Assembly: GCA_005883865.1 (NCBI GenBank)
Contig: VBAO01000001.1
Coordinates: 1-27,242 of the forward strand
Reading direction: 5' to 3'
DNA length: 27,242 bases
From: Candidatus Segetimicrobium genomatis
GTDB lineage: Bacteria > Sysuimicrobiota > Sysuimicrobiia > Sysuimicrobiales > Segetimicrobiaceae
Shown here piece after piece: positions 16,823-25,128 of the stretch. The notes beneath the pieces are model-generated. The model worked only from the letters and a program-made list of their open reading frames with translations. It made no database searches and was not told the origin of the DNA. The position numbers and the translations under genes were made by a program. The stretch's first letter is position 1, and every line of letters begins with the position of its first letter.

Positions 16823-17887
16823 ATGCGCTTGAGGATCGCGGTGGTCGCCGCTGGTCTGGAGATCGTGGGGGGCCAATCGGTTCAGGCGCGGGCGCTGACC
16901 GACGGCCTGCGAAGTGACGGGTACGATGTCGTATTCATTCCCATCAACCGACCCTTCCCGACGGGGCTCCGTTGGCTGCGGCGCTACCGGTACGTCCGCA
17001 CGGTGCTGAATCAATCCCTCTATCTCCAGAGCCTGCTCCGTCTCCGTGGCGCCGATGTCGTTCACATCTTCTCCGCCTCCTACTGGTCGTTTGTGCTCGC
17101 CCCCGTGCCCGCGATTCTGGCCGCGCGCGCACTCGGGAAGCGGACCGTGCTGCACTATCACAGCGGGGAGGCGGAGACTCACCTGGCACACTGGGGCCAC
17201 CTCGTGCACCCCTGGTTGCGTTTGGCGGACGAGCTTGTCGTTCCGTCCGACTACCTGCGCGCCGCGTTCGCGCACCACGGGTATCACGCCCGGGTCATCC
17301 CCAACGTCGTGGACGCGTCGCGCTTCCGCTATCGGGAGCGATCGCCACTGCGGCCCCGACTCCTCTCCACACGCAACCTCGAGTCCTACTATCGCGTCGA
17401 CAATACGCTCGAGGCCTTCGCCCTCGTTCGGGCCCGGCACCGGGAGGCGACGCTGACCATCGCTGGGTCCGGAAGCGAAGAGCCACGGTTGCGTCGGCTG
17501 GCCGCATCGTTGGGATCCCACGGCATCCGCTTCGTGGGTCGGGTGGAGCCCGCGGCCATGGCCGACCTCTGTGAGCAAGCCGATATCTTCGTCAACTCCT
17601 CGGTCGTCGACAACCAGCCCGTGTCGGTGCTGGAGGCGTTCGCGGCGGGGCTCCCCGTCGTCTCGACCCCAACCGGCGATCTCGCGGCCCTGGTCCGCGA
17701 CGGCGACACCGGCCTGATCGTTCCCGCCGGGGACCCGCCGGCGATGGCCAAGGCGGTCGTGTCGCTCCTCGATCATCCGGAGTGCGCGCAGCGCATGGCC
17801 CGGCGGGCGCACGGCACGGTCGAGGCCTACAGCTGGCCGCGCGTGCGCGAGCAATGGGCCGCGGTGTATTCGGGAGCGACGGCATGA
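16823..17887 (+). CDS. GT4-family glycosyltransferase (D-X7-E variant)
   Basis: About 354 residues, GT4 family. It begins MRLRIAVVAAGLEIVGGQSVQARAL, with the GGQ loop of the acceptor domain, then HYHSGEAETHL, and a donor domain with STRNLESYYRVDNTLEAF, IAGSGSEEP and FVGRVE. The residue corresponding to the first Glu of the EX7E element is Asp263 (VVDNQPVSVLEAF, second Glu at 271). ATG 16823 is chosen because GGAG lies 4 nt before it and the first strand begins there; ATG 16742 and GTG 16763 lie further upstream in frame. It follows the previous glycosyltransferase after 49 nt and ends in an ATGA overlap with the next gene. It should transfer a sugar to the growing repeat unit; donor unknown. 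Confidence 0.86.
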   Translation: MRLRIAVVAAGLEIVGGQSVQARALTDGLRSDGYDVVFIPINRPFPTGLRWLRRYRYVRTVLNQSLYLQSLLRLRGADVVHIFSASYWSFVLAPVPAILAARALGKRTVLHYHSGEAETHLAHWGHLVHPWLRLADELVVPSDYLRAAFAHHGYHARVIPNVVDASRFRYRERSPLRPRLLSTRNLESYYRVDNTLEAFALVRARHREATLTIAGSGSEEPRLRRLAASLGSHGIRFVGRVEPAAMADLCEQADIFVNSSVVDNQPVSVLEAFAAGLPVVSTPTGDLAALVRDGDTGLIVPAGDPPAMAKAVVSLLDHPECAQRMARRAHGTVEAYSWPRVREQWAAVYSGATA

Positions 17888-19371
17888 AGCGCCGCCGTCC
17901 GGACGCCGACGACGCTTCGTCGCGGGTGGGCCGCGCGCGGCTGACGTGGCTCGCAGTGTCGGCGCTCGTCGTGCTCTCGGTGATATCGATGGTCCAGCTT
18001 CTCCGAGTCCATCGCTTCGACCCGTCGACCTCCGCAGAGGCGACGCGTTTGGTTGCGACGTCGTCAGCCAAGTCTCCCTATGCGGCCATTGCCGATCGCG
18101 ACGTCCGCCCCGAGCCGCCCGTGCCGTCGCTTGGCGGCGCTGGGTATCAGTTTACCGACCCCGTCTTCCGGTCCCGGATGCTTCGGATCACGGACGCGAA
18201 CACTCGTCCCGATACCGTGGGACGCTCATGGGGCTCCCCCGCGTCCCCGGAGACCAGCGCGTGGAACACCACCAGCACCAGGTTTTTTGTCACGGGTGAC
18301 GGCGGCGAGCAGATTCCCTTCGACTTCGATCCACGGGGGATGACGGCGTCCAGAACGGGCAACCGACGCAATCCAGCCGGTGGCCTCGTGCTCGGTTTTG
18401 GCGGCGAACCGTCGTTCAGCTTTCTCGATCCGGATGTCATCTACGGACTGCAGGGCGCCGACCCCCATAAGATCGTGCAGTATCGGTTCGCCAGCGGCGA
18501 GGAACGCGTGGTCCACGACATCGCATCGTGCTTGCCCGGAATCGCGTCCCGCGGGGCAGGAATCTCCGTCGCCGCGGATGACCAACGTCTCCTCACCTAT
18601 GTCGGCGGAGACGTTCAGGATCTGGATACGCATGTGTATGTCTACGACCGTGCACGCGGCTGTCGGTGGCTCAACGCGGAGACGGGCCAGGTCGGTGGCG
18701 AGTGGGGGCCGCCGGGAACGTATGAGGGGGATCACGGCTGGACGATCCACAATGCGCGCATGGCGAAAAATGGCAAATGGGCCAAGATCACCGCGGGCAG
18801 CGGATCCCGCGTGGGCGTGTATTTCTGGAACATCGACACCCTGACCGTCATCCCATGCCCCGTGGGTCGGCCGACCCGCTGCTCCGGCCATATGGTGATG
18901 GGCTTTGATCACGTGATCAATCATCGTGGCGTGACCGATGGGATGCAGGTCGCGATTCGGCCCCTGGAGGATCTCAAGAGCGTCAGACCGCTGATCGTCC
19001 CCGAACTCCGACCGTCCCGGTTTGTGATCGAGATCCATCCGACGTGGAACAACGTGCGGCCGGACGAGACACAGCCCGTGTGCACCGAAGTGTACCGGAC
19101 GGACGGCCGTGTCGAACGCGCGTGGGATGGGGAGATCATCTGTATCGAAACTGACGGGCTCGCGTCGACGGTGTGGCGATTCGCGCATCATCGCAGTCAG
19201 GTGGCGAGCTTCGGGGATCAGCCGCGCGCCAACGTGTCCCAAGATGGACGCTTCGTCCTCTTCACATCGAACTGGGAACAAACGCTGGGTCGAGGACCGG
19301 ACGGACCGCGCCACGACGCGTTTCTCGTGGAGCTGACTCCGGCCGCCGCCCCTCTGAGCACCCGTCGATGA
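17884..19371 (+). CDS. Membrane-anchored beta-propeller-like protein, possible oligosaccharide lyase-like
   Basis: About 495 residues. The start is ATG 17884 in an ATGA overlap; the open frame upstream belongs to the preceding gene region. Basic residues 1-19 are followed by one hydrophobic segment (about 20-40), so it is probably an inner-membrane protein with the body in the periplasm. The body repeats short strand blocks such as PSFSFLDPDVIYGL, RGAGISVAADDQRLLTYVG and ANVSQDGRFVLFTSNW, which suggest a propeller of the kind seen in TolB-like and oligogalacturonate lyase (PL22-like) proteins. I cannot identify a catalytic residue. It ends in an ATGA overlap with the heparinase-like gene, and the two may act together on the polymer. 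Secreted polysaccharide-handling protein is likely; the enzyme activity is open. Confidence 0.65.
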   Translation: MKRRRPDADDASSRVGRARLTWLAVSALVVLSVISMVQLLRVHRFDPSTSAEATRLVATSSAKSPYAAIADRDVRPEPPVPSLGGAGYQFTDPVFRSRMLRITDANTRPDTVGRSWGSPASPETSAWNTTSTRFFVTGDGGEQIPFDFDPRGMTASRTGNRRNPAGGLVLGFGGEPSFSFLDPDVIYGLQGADPHKIVQYRFASGEERVVHDIASCLPGIASRGAGISVAADDQRLLTYVGGDVQDLDTHVYVYDRARGCRWLNAETGQVGGEWGPPGTYEGDHGWTIHNARMAKNGKWAKITAGSGSRVGVYFWNIDTLTVIPCPVGRPTRCSGHMVMGFDHVINHRGVTDGMQVAIRPLEDLKSVRPLIVPELRPSRFVIEIHPTWNNVRPDETQPVCTEVYRTDGRVERAWDGEIICIETDGLASTVWRFAHHRSQVASFGDQPRANVSQDGRFVLFTSNWEQTLGRGPDGPRHDAFLVELTPAAAPLSTRR

Positions 19372-21518
19372 GACGACGCCTGCGGCGCATGAGCCTGGAC
19401 GAACTGCTCGGTCGAAGCCGGCAGGAGGTCTCGAAGGTACTCGACCGGACGGGCTTGCTCACGAGAGACGGGCTCACGCCGTGTGACGCCATCGACGTCG
19501 AATCCTTTCGGGCCGTGGGGTCGCGGCGGTTCTTCGCAGGGGCGGTGAGTCAGCGAACGCCCCAACTCCTGGACGTCCGGCTGCCCGCCGTCAGGAACGA
19601 GGTGGTGAGCGCCGCGGACGCCGTGTGCCGCGGCCGCTTCGATCTCCTCGGGTACCGAGGACTGCTCTTCGGCGAGCCGGTGGACTGGCACCTCGACCCG
19701 GTCTCCGGACGGCGAGCGCCGTTCACTCACTGGAGCCGGATTGATCACCTCGACTACGCCCTCGTCGGCGACCACAAGGTCGTCTGGGAGCTGAACCGGC
19801 ACCAGTGGATGGTGGGGCTCGGGCAGGCCTACCGGCTGACGGGCGACCCGCGTTACGCCGATGCCTTCGCCGCCTTCGTCAGGCAGTGGATGGACGCCAA
19901 TCCTCGGGGGATGGGCATCAACTGGGCAAGCAGCCTGGAGGTCGCCTTGCGGCTGATCTCCTGGTGCTGGAGTCTGTGCCTCTTCCGGGACTCGGCGGCA
20001 CTGTCCCAAGGACTGTTCGCCGAGATGCTCGGCGGAATCTGGGCTCACGCCGCCCACGTGGAGCGGTATCTCTCGTACTACTTCTCACCCAACACGCATC
20101 TCACGGGCGAGGCCCTCGGCCTCGTCTACGCCGGGCTGCTCTTTCCGGAGCTCCCGCCGTCGAAGCGCTGGCGTACGCTCGGCGCACGAATCCTGGCCGA
20201 CCAGAGCGGGCGCCAGATCCTTCCCGACGGAGTCTATTTTGAGCAGTCGACGGGCTACGCCAGGTACACCCTCGAGATCTATCTGCACTTCCTCATCCTG
20301 GCCGGGCGCACCGCGTGGCCGATTCCGCCGGCAGTCGCCGAGCGGGTCGGCCGGCTGCTCGATTTTCTCCTCGCCGTCCGGAGTCCCAACGGCTCGATGC
20401 CGCAGATCGGTGATGCGGACAGCGGATCGCTGCTGCCACTGGCGCGGCGGGCTCAGGACGATTTCCGCGGTGTGTTCGCGACGGCGGCGGCGCTCTTGAG
20501 TCGCGCGGACTGTGCGTGGGCCGCGGGAGCCGCCACCCCCGAAGTCCTGTGGCTGCTCGGACCCGCGGGGCTTCGCGCGTTCGACGCGCTCCGACCGGCG
20601 CCGCCGGGGTTGTCGCCCTCGCGGCTCTTCCCCGACGGCGGCTGCGTGGTCATGCGGACCGGCTGGGAGCCCGATGCCCATCAGTTGATTTTCGACGTCG
20701 GCCCCCTGGGTGGGCCCGGCAGCGGCGGCCACGGCCACGCCGATCTGTTGAGCGTGCAGTGCGCCGTCTTCGGCGAGCCGTGCCTCGTAGATCCAGGAAC
20801 CTACTCTTACAGCGGGGACGCCGCGGGCCGAGATTTCTTCCGAGGCACGGTGGCACATAGCACCGTCGTCGTGGACGGCGAGCCGCAGGCGAGGCCGGCA
20901 GGGCCGTTTCAATGGCGGACACGCCCGCTCGCGCGCTTGCGCCAGTGGCGCTCGACGCCGGAGTTCGACCTCGCCGACGCCGAGCACGCCGCCTACTTGC
21001 ATCTTTCCGGCGGTGTCACTCATCGGCGGCGCGTCCTGTTTGTCAAAGGCGGTTACTGGATCGTCGTGGATGACGTCGACGGGCAGGGGGAACACCAGGT
21101 CGACTTGCGATTTCAGTTTGCCCAGATCGAACTGGACGTGGATCCAGGGCTGTGGGCGCGGGCGTGTGGCCGAGGCGGCCGGGGCCTCCTGATCCGCCCA
21201 TTCGCGAACGTCGCCCTGAAGGCGAGCATCCACAGCGGAGAGTTCGACCCGAGGCAGGGGTGGACGTCGGCCGAGTACGGCCGGCAGGACGCCTCGCCCG
21301 TCCTGGTCTACTCCACGGTCAGCAAGGGTCCGCTGCGCATCATGACACTGCTCCTGCCGACGTCGGATCCACGTGGAGCCGCGCCCTCCGTCGCCCCGCT
21401 CGTCGGCGAGGACTCGCTGCCGGTGGGGCTCGTCGTCGAACGCGAGCGCGTCCACTTTGATGGCGTGGGCGCCTTCCGGGTGAGAGCCGTCTCGTCCGCC
21501 GTGGGCCGTCGCGAGTAA
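19368..21518 (+). CDS. Heparinase II/III-like polysaccharide lyase family protein
   Basis: About 716 residues, with the two-part layout of heparinase II/III-like proteins: an alpha/alpha-toroid and then a beta-sandwich. In the toroid are INWASSLEVALRLISWCW, FSPNTHLTGEALGL (Asn/His near 241-243) and the YFEQSTGYARYTLEIYLHF stretch near 290-305 with candidate catalytic Tyr. The sandwich begins GGHGHADLLS (near 453) and EPCLVDPGTYSY, the most conserved block. These enzymes cleave uronic-acid-containing polymers by beta-elimination; in synthesis loci they may trim the product. Heparin, alginate and other uronates are all possible substrates, and AlgD at 25118 makes a mannuronate-type polymer conceivable. 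ATG 19368 overlaps the previous stop (ATGA). No signal peptide is seen, so localisation is unclear. A 27-nt gap precedes the next gene. Confidence 0.88.
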   Translation: MRRRLRRMSLDELLGRSRQEVSKVLDRTGLLTRDGLTPCDAIDVESFRAVGSRRFFAGAVSQRTPQLLDVRLPAVRNEVVSAADAVCRGRFDLLGYRGLLFGEPVDWHLDPVSGRRAPFTHWSRIDHLDYALVGDHKVVWELNRHQWMVGLGQAYRLTGDPRYADAFAAFVRQWMDANPRGMGINWASSLEVALRLISWCWSLCLFRDSAALSQGLFAEMLGGIWAHAAHVERYLSYYFSPNTHLTGEALGLVYAGLLFPELPPSKRWRTLGARILADQSGRQILPDGVYFEQSTGYARYTLEIYLHFLILAGRTAWPIPPAVAERVGRLLDFLLAVRSPNGSMPQIGDADSGSLLPLARRAQDDFRGVFATAAALLSRADCAWAAGAATPEVLWLLGPAGLRAFDALRPAPPGLSPSRLFPDGGCVVMRTGWEPDAHQLIFDVGPLGGPGSGGHGHADLLSVQCAVFGEPCLVDPGTYSYSGDAAGRDFFRGTVAHSTVVVDGEPQARPAGPFQWRTRPLARLRQWRSTPEFDLADAEHAAYLHLSGGVTHRRRVLFVKGGYWIVVDDVDGQGEHQVDLRFQFAQIELDVDPGLWARACGRGGRGLLIRPFANVALKASIHSGEFDPRQGWTSAEYGRQDASPVLVYSTVSKGPLRIMTLLLPTSDPRGAAPSVAPLVGEDSLPVGLVVERERVHFDGVGAFRVRAVSSAVGRRE

Positions 21519-21545
21519 CGCAGGCAGGCAATCGAGGCCGTCACA

Positions 21546-23498
21546 ATGTGCGGAATCGTGGGCATCGTCAGGTTCAACGGAGACGTCGTCGATGAGGCGC
21601 GTCTCAAACGTATGCGTGACGTGCTGCGCCACCGGGGGCCAGATGGCGAGGGGCTATGGATCGAGGGACCGGTCGGACTGGGACACCGGCGGCTCGCGAT
21701 CGTCGACGTAGCCGGCGGCCATCAGCCGCTCGCGAACGAGGACGAGAGCGTCTGGATCGTCTACAACGGCGAGATCTATAACCACGCTGCCCTCCGTCCC
21801 GGGCTTGAAGCGCGAGGGCATCGGTACCGAACGCGGAGCGATACGGAGACAATCCTGCACCTGTACGAAGAGGAAGGAGAGCGGTGCGTCGAGCGGCTCC
21901 AAGGGATGTTCTCGTTTGCGGTATGGGACCGAGCGCGCAGGCGGATTCTGCTCGCGCGGGACCGGCTGGGGATCAAGCCGCTCTACTACGCCTGCACCGA
22001 GGAGGAGCTACTCTTCGCCTCCGAGATCAAGGCCCTCTTGGCCGCCGGCATTCGCCCCGCATTGAATGAGGCAGTCCTGCCGGAGCTTCTCGCCACACGC
22101 TTCGTCGCCGGCGAGGAGACCCTGTTCCGTGGGGTGCGCAAGCTGCTACCCGGCCGAACGCTCGTATGGTCGTCTCGCGAGGGCGTCCGAGAGCGCCGCT
22201 ACTGGCACCTCCCGGCCGCGACGGATCACGGGCCGTCGACGCTTGAGGAGGAGGCCGCCGCGGTGCGGGCCCGGCTCGAGGCCACGGTCGAGAGTCACCT
22301 CATGAGCGATGTCCCGCTCGGACTATTCCTCTCCGGCGGGCTCGATTCGACTGGGCTGGCGGCCCTCATGGCACGCAGGGTGAAGGAACCGATTCGGACC
22401 TACGCCGTGGGGTTCACCGAACGCGAAGCGAACGAGCTCTCGTATGCTCGGCTCGCGGCCCGCTCGGTCGGAGCCCGGCACCGCGAGGTCATCGTGTCGC
22501 CGGAGGAGTTCTTCAACGCGCTGCCACGCCTCATCTGGCACGAGGACGAGCCTATCGCGTTTCCCTCGAGCGTTCCGCTGTACTTCGTCTCGCGTCTGGC
22601 CGCCGAGCACGTCAAGGTCGTGCTGACCGGCGAGGGAGCCGACGAGCTCTTCCTCGGCTACCCCTGGTATCGGGTGACCGCCTGGAACGAGCGGCTCGGC
22701 GGCGTCTATCGGCGGTTCCTGCCGCAGGGCCTCCGTCAACTGGTGAGCCCGCTCGTCCGCGCACTGCCGAGGCCAGTCCGCCGCTACGCTGCGCGAACGT
22801 TCCTCGCGCTCGAACCCGGCCCGCGAGCGCTGTTCTACGAGAACTTCGCGGTGTTCGGGCAGGCTCTCCAGCAACGTCTCTGGGCGGACCCGGACCTGGC
22901 GGCGGCCCGGGATCCGTACGCCGAAGAGCTGCGCTGCTATGAGGAAGGGGAGGGCGGGACGCTCGAGCGAATGAGCCGTGCTGACCTCCAGACCTACCTG
23001 GTCGAGCTATTGATGAAGCAGGATCAGATGAGCATGGCGGCGTCGATCGAGAGCCGGGTCCCCTATCTGGATCACGAGCTGGTCGAACACGTCGTCGCCA
23101 TCCCGGCCCACTTCAAGCTCCAGGGCTGGCGCAGCAAGGCCGTGCTGCGGGAGGCGCTGCGCGATGTGGTTCCACGCGAGATCCTCACGCGACGAAAGAT
23201 GGGGTTTCCCGTGCCCGTGGGCCGCTGGTTTCAGGGACCGTTCTGGGCGCTCGTCCAGGAATTTGTCCTGGGCCCGCGGGCCCTCGCCAGAGGACTCTTT
23301 GCACGCTCCTTCCTCGAGAACCTCGCCACCGAGCATCGCACGGGCCGGGGACGGCATGGCGATCGACTCTGGCTGTTGGTGAACCTTGAGCTCTGGCAGC
23401 GGATCTTCCTCGACGGCGAAGATATGGACGCCGTCATGCGACCGGTGGTCGGCGACGGCGACGCACGGAGCCGGGGTGGGCGGGCTCTCGTCGCCTGA
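21546..23498 (+). CDS. asnB: Glutamine-dependent asparagine synthetase-like amidotransferase (copy 2)
   Basis: 650 residues beginning MCGIVGIV, with Cys2 as the expected glutaminase nucleophile. The glutaminase domain has HRGPDGEG, YNGEIYNH and RDRLGIKPLYYA; the synthetase domain has the PP-loop SGGLDST (263-269), LTGEGADELFLGYPWYR, and a KQDQMSMAASIESRVPYLDH segment. It is full length but clearly diverged from the copy at 7019 (for example GEGADELFLGYPW against GDGGDELFAGYDR), so it is probably an older paralogue with a different acceptor rather than a recent duplication. It may amidate a uronic acid or an amino-acid substituent of the polysaccharide (inference from surface-polysaccharide homologues). 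It closes the run that began at the left edge: the longest gap in the window follows. Confidence 0.9.
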   Translation: MCGIVGIVRFNGDVVDEARLKRMRDVLRHRGPDGEGLWIEGPVGLGHRRLAIVDVAGGHQPLANEDESVWIVYNGEIYNHAALRPGLEARGHRYRTRSDTETILHLYEEEGERCVERLQGMFSFAVWDRARRRILLARDRLGIKPLYYACTEEELLFASEIKALLAAGIRPALNEAVLPELLATRFVAGEETLFRGVRKLLPGRTLVWSSREGVRERRYWHLPAATDHGPSTLEEEAAAVRARLEATVESHLMSDVPLGLFLSGGLDSTGLAALMARRVKEPIRTYAVGFTEREANELSYARLAARSVGARHREVIVSPEEFFNALPRLIWHEDEPIAFPSSVPLYFVSRLAAEHVKVVLTGEGADELFLGYPWYRVTAWNERLGGVYRRFLPQGLRQLVSPLVRALPRPVRRYAARTFLALEPGPRALFYENFAVFGQALQQRLWADPDLAAARDPYAEELRCYEEGEGGTLERMSRADLQTYLVELLMKQDQMSMAASIESRVPYLDHELVEHVVAIPAHFKLQGWRSKAVLREALRDVVPREILTRRKMGFPVPVGRWFQGPFWALVQEFVLGPRALARGLFARSFLENLATEHRTGRGRHGDRLWLLVNLELWQRIFLDGEDMDAVMRPVVGDGDARSRGGRALVA

Positions 23499-23919
23499 GA
23501 TGTGATGAACTCGCGCCGGGGTGCCCAGGGTGGCGTCGCCGCGCAGTCTCCCCCGCCGTCCGTAGTCGAGGCAGGTCACGTGCGTCGCTCGCTGGCACAG
23601 ATCCGACCATTGGGTCGTCGACAATCAGATCCTGCTCCACACGCCGCCCGTGGGTTCGCAATCGGCGAGATATCGTGCCGCGCACACTACGCTCCCGGAG
23701 CGAGCGCGATCGAGGTTCGCCGATCGGTGACGTATGGGCTGGCGCGCTCCTGGGCCGCCTCCGCTCTCGCGTGTGGCGCTGGGGCCGGTGGAGCGGCGGC
23801 GTCCTGCCCGACTCCCCCAGCGTCGGACTTGGGCAGACCTCCTCTCATCCCTGCGCCGACGGAGCGCAACGGTCAGGAGACCGCGTGACGGTCGATCGAC
23901 GGCGGGTGGCCTGAGCGAG
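23499..23919 (+). other. Intergenic region without a convincing gene (about 420 bp)
   Basis: This is the only gap longer than 50 nt in the window. A 128-residue frame (23502-23888) has no recognisable motif and a composition like a shadow reading frame, so I do not call it. No convincing -35/-10 pair, T-tailed hairpin, tRNA or array is visible to me. It may hold a promoter and leader for the three genes that follow, or the remnant of a lost gene. Confidence 0.5.
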
Positions 23920-25128
23920 ATGCGCATTCTCTGGGTCAAGGTCGGGGGGCTCTGGCCGCTCAACACGGGCGGGCGACTCCGCAGCTTTCACATGATCTCG
24001 GAGCTGGCGCGTCGGCACCGCGTGACGCTGCTGACGACCCACCGCCCCGGGGAGGATCCGCGGGAGCTGGCGACGCGGCTGTCGTCGTGCGAGCGAGTCG
24101 TGTCGTTTCCGTACGCTCCCGCTAAGCACGAAAGCTGGCGCTTTGCCCTTGCCGTGCTGCGATCGTGGGTTTCGACGCTGCCGGCCGACCTCTGGAAGTG
24201 GCGTGTCGCGCCGCTGCGCGCCGAGGCGGTTCGCCTGGTCAAGGCCCGCGAGGTGGATCTGTGCGTGGCCGACTTCTTACTCGCGATCCCGAACGTTCAG
24301 CTGAGGGGCCCCGTTCCCGTCCTCTTTTTTGAGCACAACGTCGAGCACACGATCTGGCAGCGGCTGTGGCAGGTCGAGACCCGCTGGTGGCGCCGCCCGC
24401 TGCTCGCCGTGGAGTGGAGGAAAATGCGGCGCTACGAGGCCCGCGCGTGCCGGCGGTCGACGGTGACGATCGCGGTTTCGGAAACGGATCGGGCGCTCCT
24501 CGCCGCCGGCGCCCCCAGCGCCAGCGTCTTTGCCGTCCCGACCGGCGTCGACGTTGCGTATTTCGCGCCAAACGGCAGGGCGGAGGTGCCGGGGCACCTC
24601 GTGTTCACGGGTTCCATGGATTGGTATCCGAACGAGGACGCCATCGTGTACTTCCTCGAGACGATCCTGCCGTTGGTCCGTCGCGAGATGTCCGGGGTCT
24701 CCCTGACGATTGCGGGACGGAATCCGTCCCCGCGCGTGTTGAGGGCGGCAGGGCAGGCGGGTGTCAAGATCACGGGCACGGTGGACGACATCCGCCCCTA
24801 CATCGCGGAAGCGGCCGTCTACGTGGTACCGCTGCGGGTCGGCGGAGGGACGCGTCTCAAGATCTTCGAAGCGCTCGCGATGGCCAAGGCGGTCGTGTCG
24901 ACGCCGGTCGGAGCCGAGGGGCTTCCGCTCCAGCCTGGCGAGCACTTCCTGCGGGCCGAGGATCCTGCCGAGTTCGCCCGGGCCGTGACCTCGCTCCTGC
25001 GGGATCCCGCTCGCCGGCGGGCGCTCGGCGCCGCGGGCCGGCGGCTCGTCGAGGAGCGCTACTCGTGGGCCCGGGTGGCGCGGGAGTTCGAGGCCAAATG
25101 TGAGGAGGCATTCACCAATGCGTCTTAG
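23920..25128 (+). CDS. GT4-family glycosyltransferase
   Basis: About 402 residues, GT4-type. It begins MRILWVKVGGLWPLNTGGRLRSF, where GGRLR is the acceptor-domain loop. There is FEHNVEHTIWQRLW in the middle and a donor domain with FTGSMDWYPNEDA, IAGRNPSPRV, ITGTVDDIRPYIA and the closing element VGGGTRLKIFEALAMAKAVV. E317 is the second Glu of EX7E, while position 309 is Gly, as in the sugar-transferase subgroup often found in PEP-CTERM/exosortase-type loci. No exosortase is present here. The start ATG 23920 is chosen because the first strand begins there; the open frame upstream encodes an unstructured Arg/Pro-rich stretch. Its last 11 nt overlap the algD-like gene. It probably acts on the lipid-linked intermediate. 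Confidence 0.86.
   Translation: MRILWVKVGGLWPLNTGGRLRSFHMISELARRHRVTLLTTHRPGEDPRELATRLSSCERVVSFPYAPAKHESWRFALAVLRSWVSTLPADLWKWRVAPLRAEAVRLVKAREVDLCVADFLLAIPNVQLRGPVPVLFFEHNVEHTIWQRLWQVETRWWRRPLLAVEWRKMRRYEARACRRSTVTIAVSETDRALLAAGAPSASVFAVPTGVDVAYFAPNGRAEVPGHLVFTGSMDWYPNEDAIVYFLETILPLVRREMSGVSLTIAGRNPSPRVLRAAGQAGVKITGTVDDIRPYIAEAAVYVVPLRVGGGTRLKIFEALAMAKAVVSTPVGAEGLPLQPGEHFLRAEDPAEFARAVTSLLRDPARRRALGAAGRRLVEERYSWARVAREFEAKCEEAFTNAS
25103..25108 (+). promoter_or_regulatory. Ribosome binding site of the algD-like gene
   Basis: AGGAGG lies 9 nt before ATG 25118, inside the end of the preceding glycosyltransferase gene. It decides for ATG 25118 over the GTG at 25100, which would put the site inside the coding region. 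Confidence 0.75.

Noticed and set aside
20085..21632. Antisense open frame of 515 residues opposite the heparinase-like gene
   Set aside because: Same cause; it spans two genes with clear sense-strand motifs and shows no recognisable domain.
23502..23888. 128-residue frame in the large gap
   Set aside because: No motif, no ribosome binding site of note and a composition like out-of-frame GC-rich sequence; kept only as part of the intergenic entry.
23920..25128. An exosortase/PEP-CTERM locus, suggested by the GT4 subtype and AsnB proteins
   Set aside because: No exosortase membrane protein and no PEP-CTERM-type C-terminus occurs in the window; it could lie outside.
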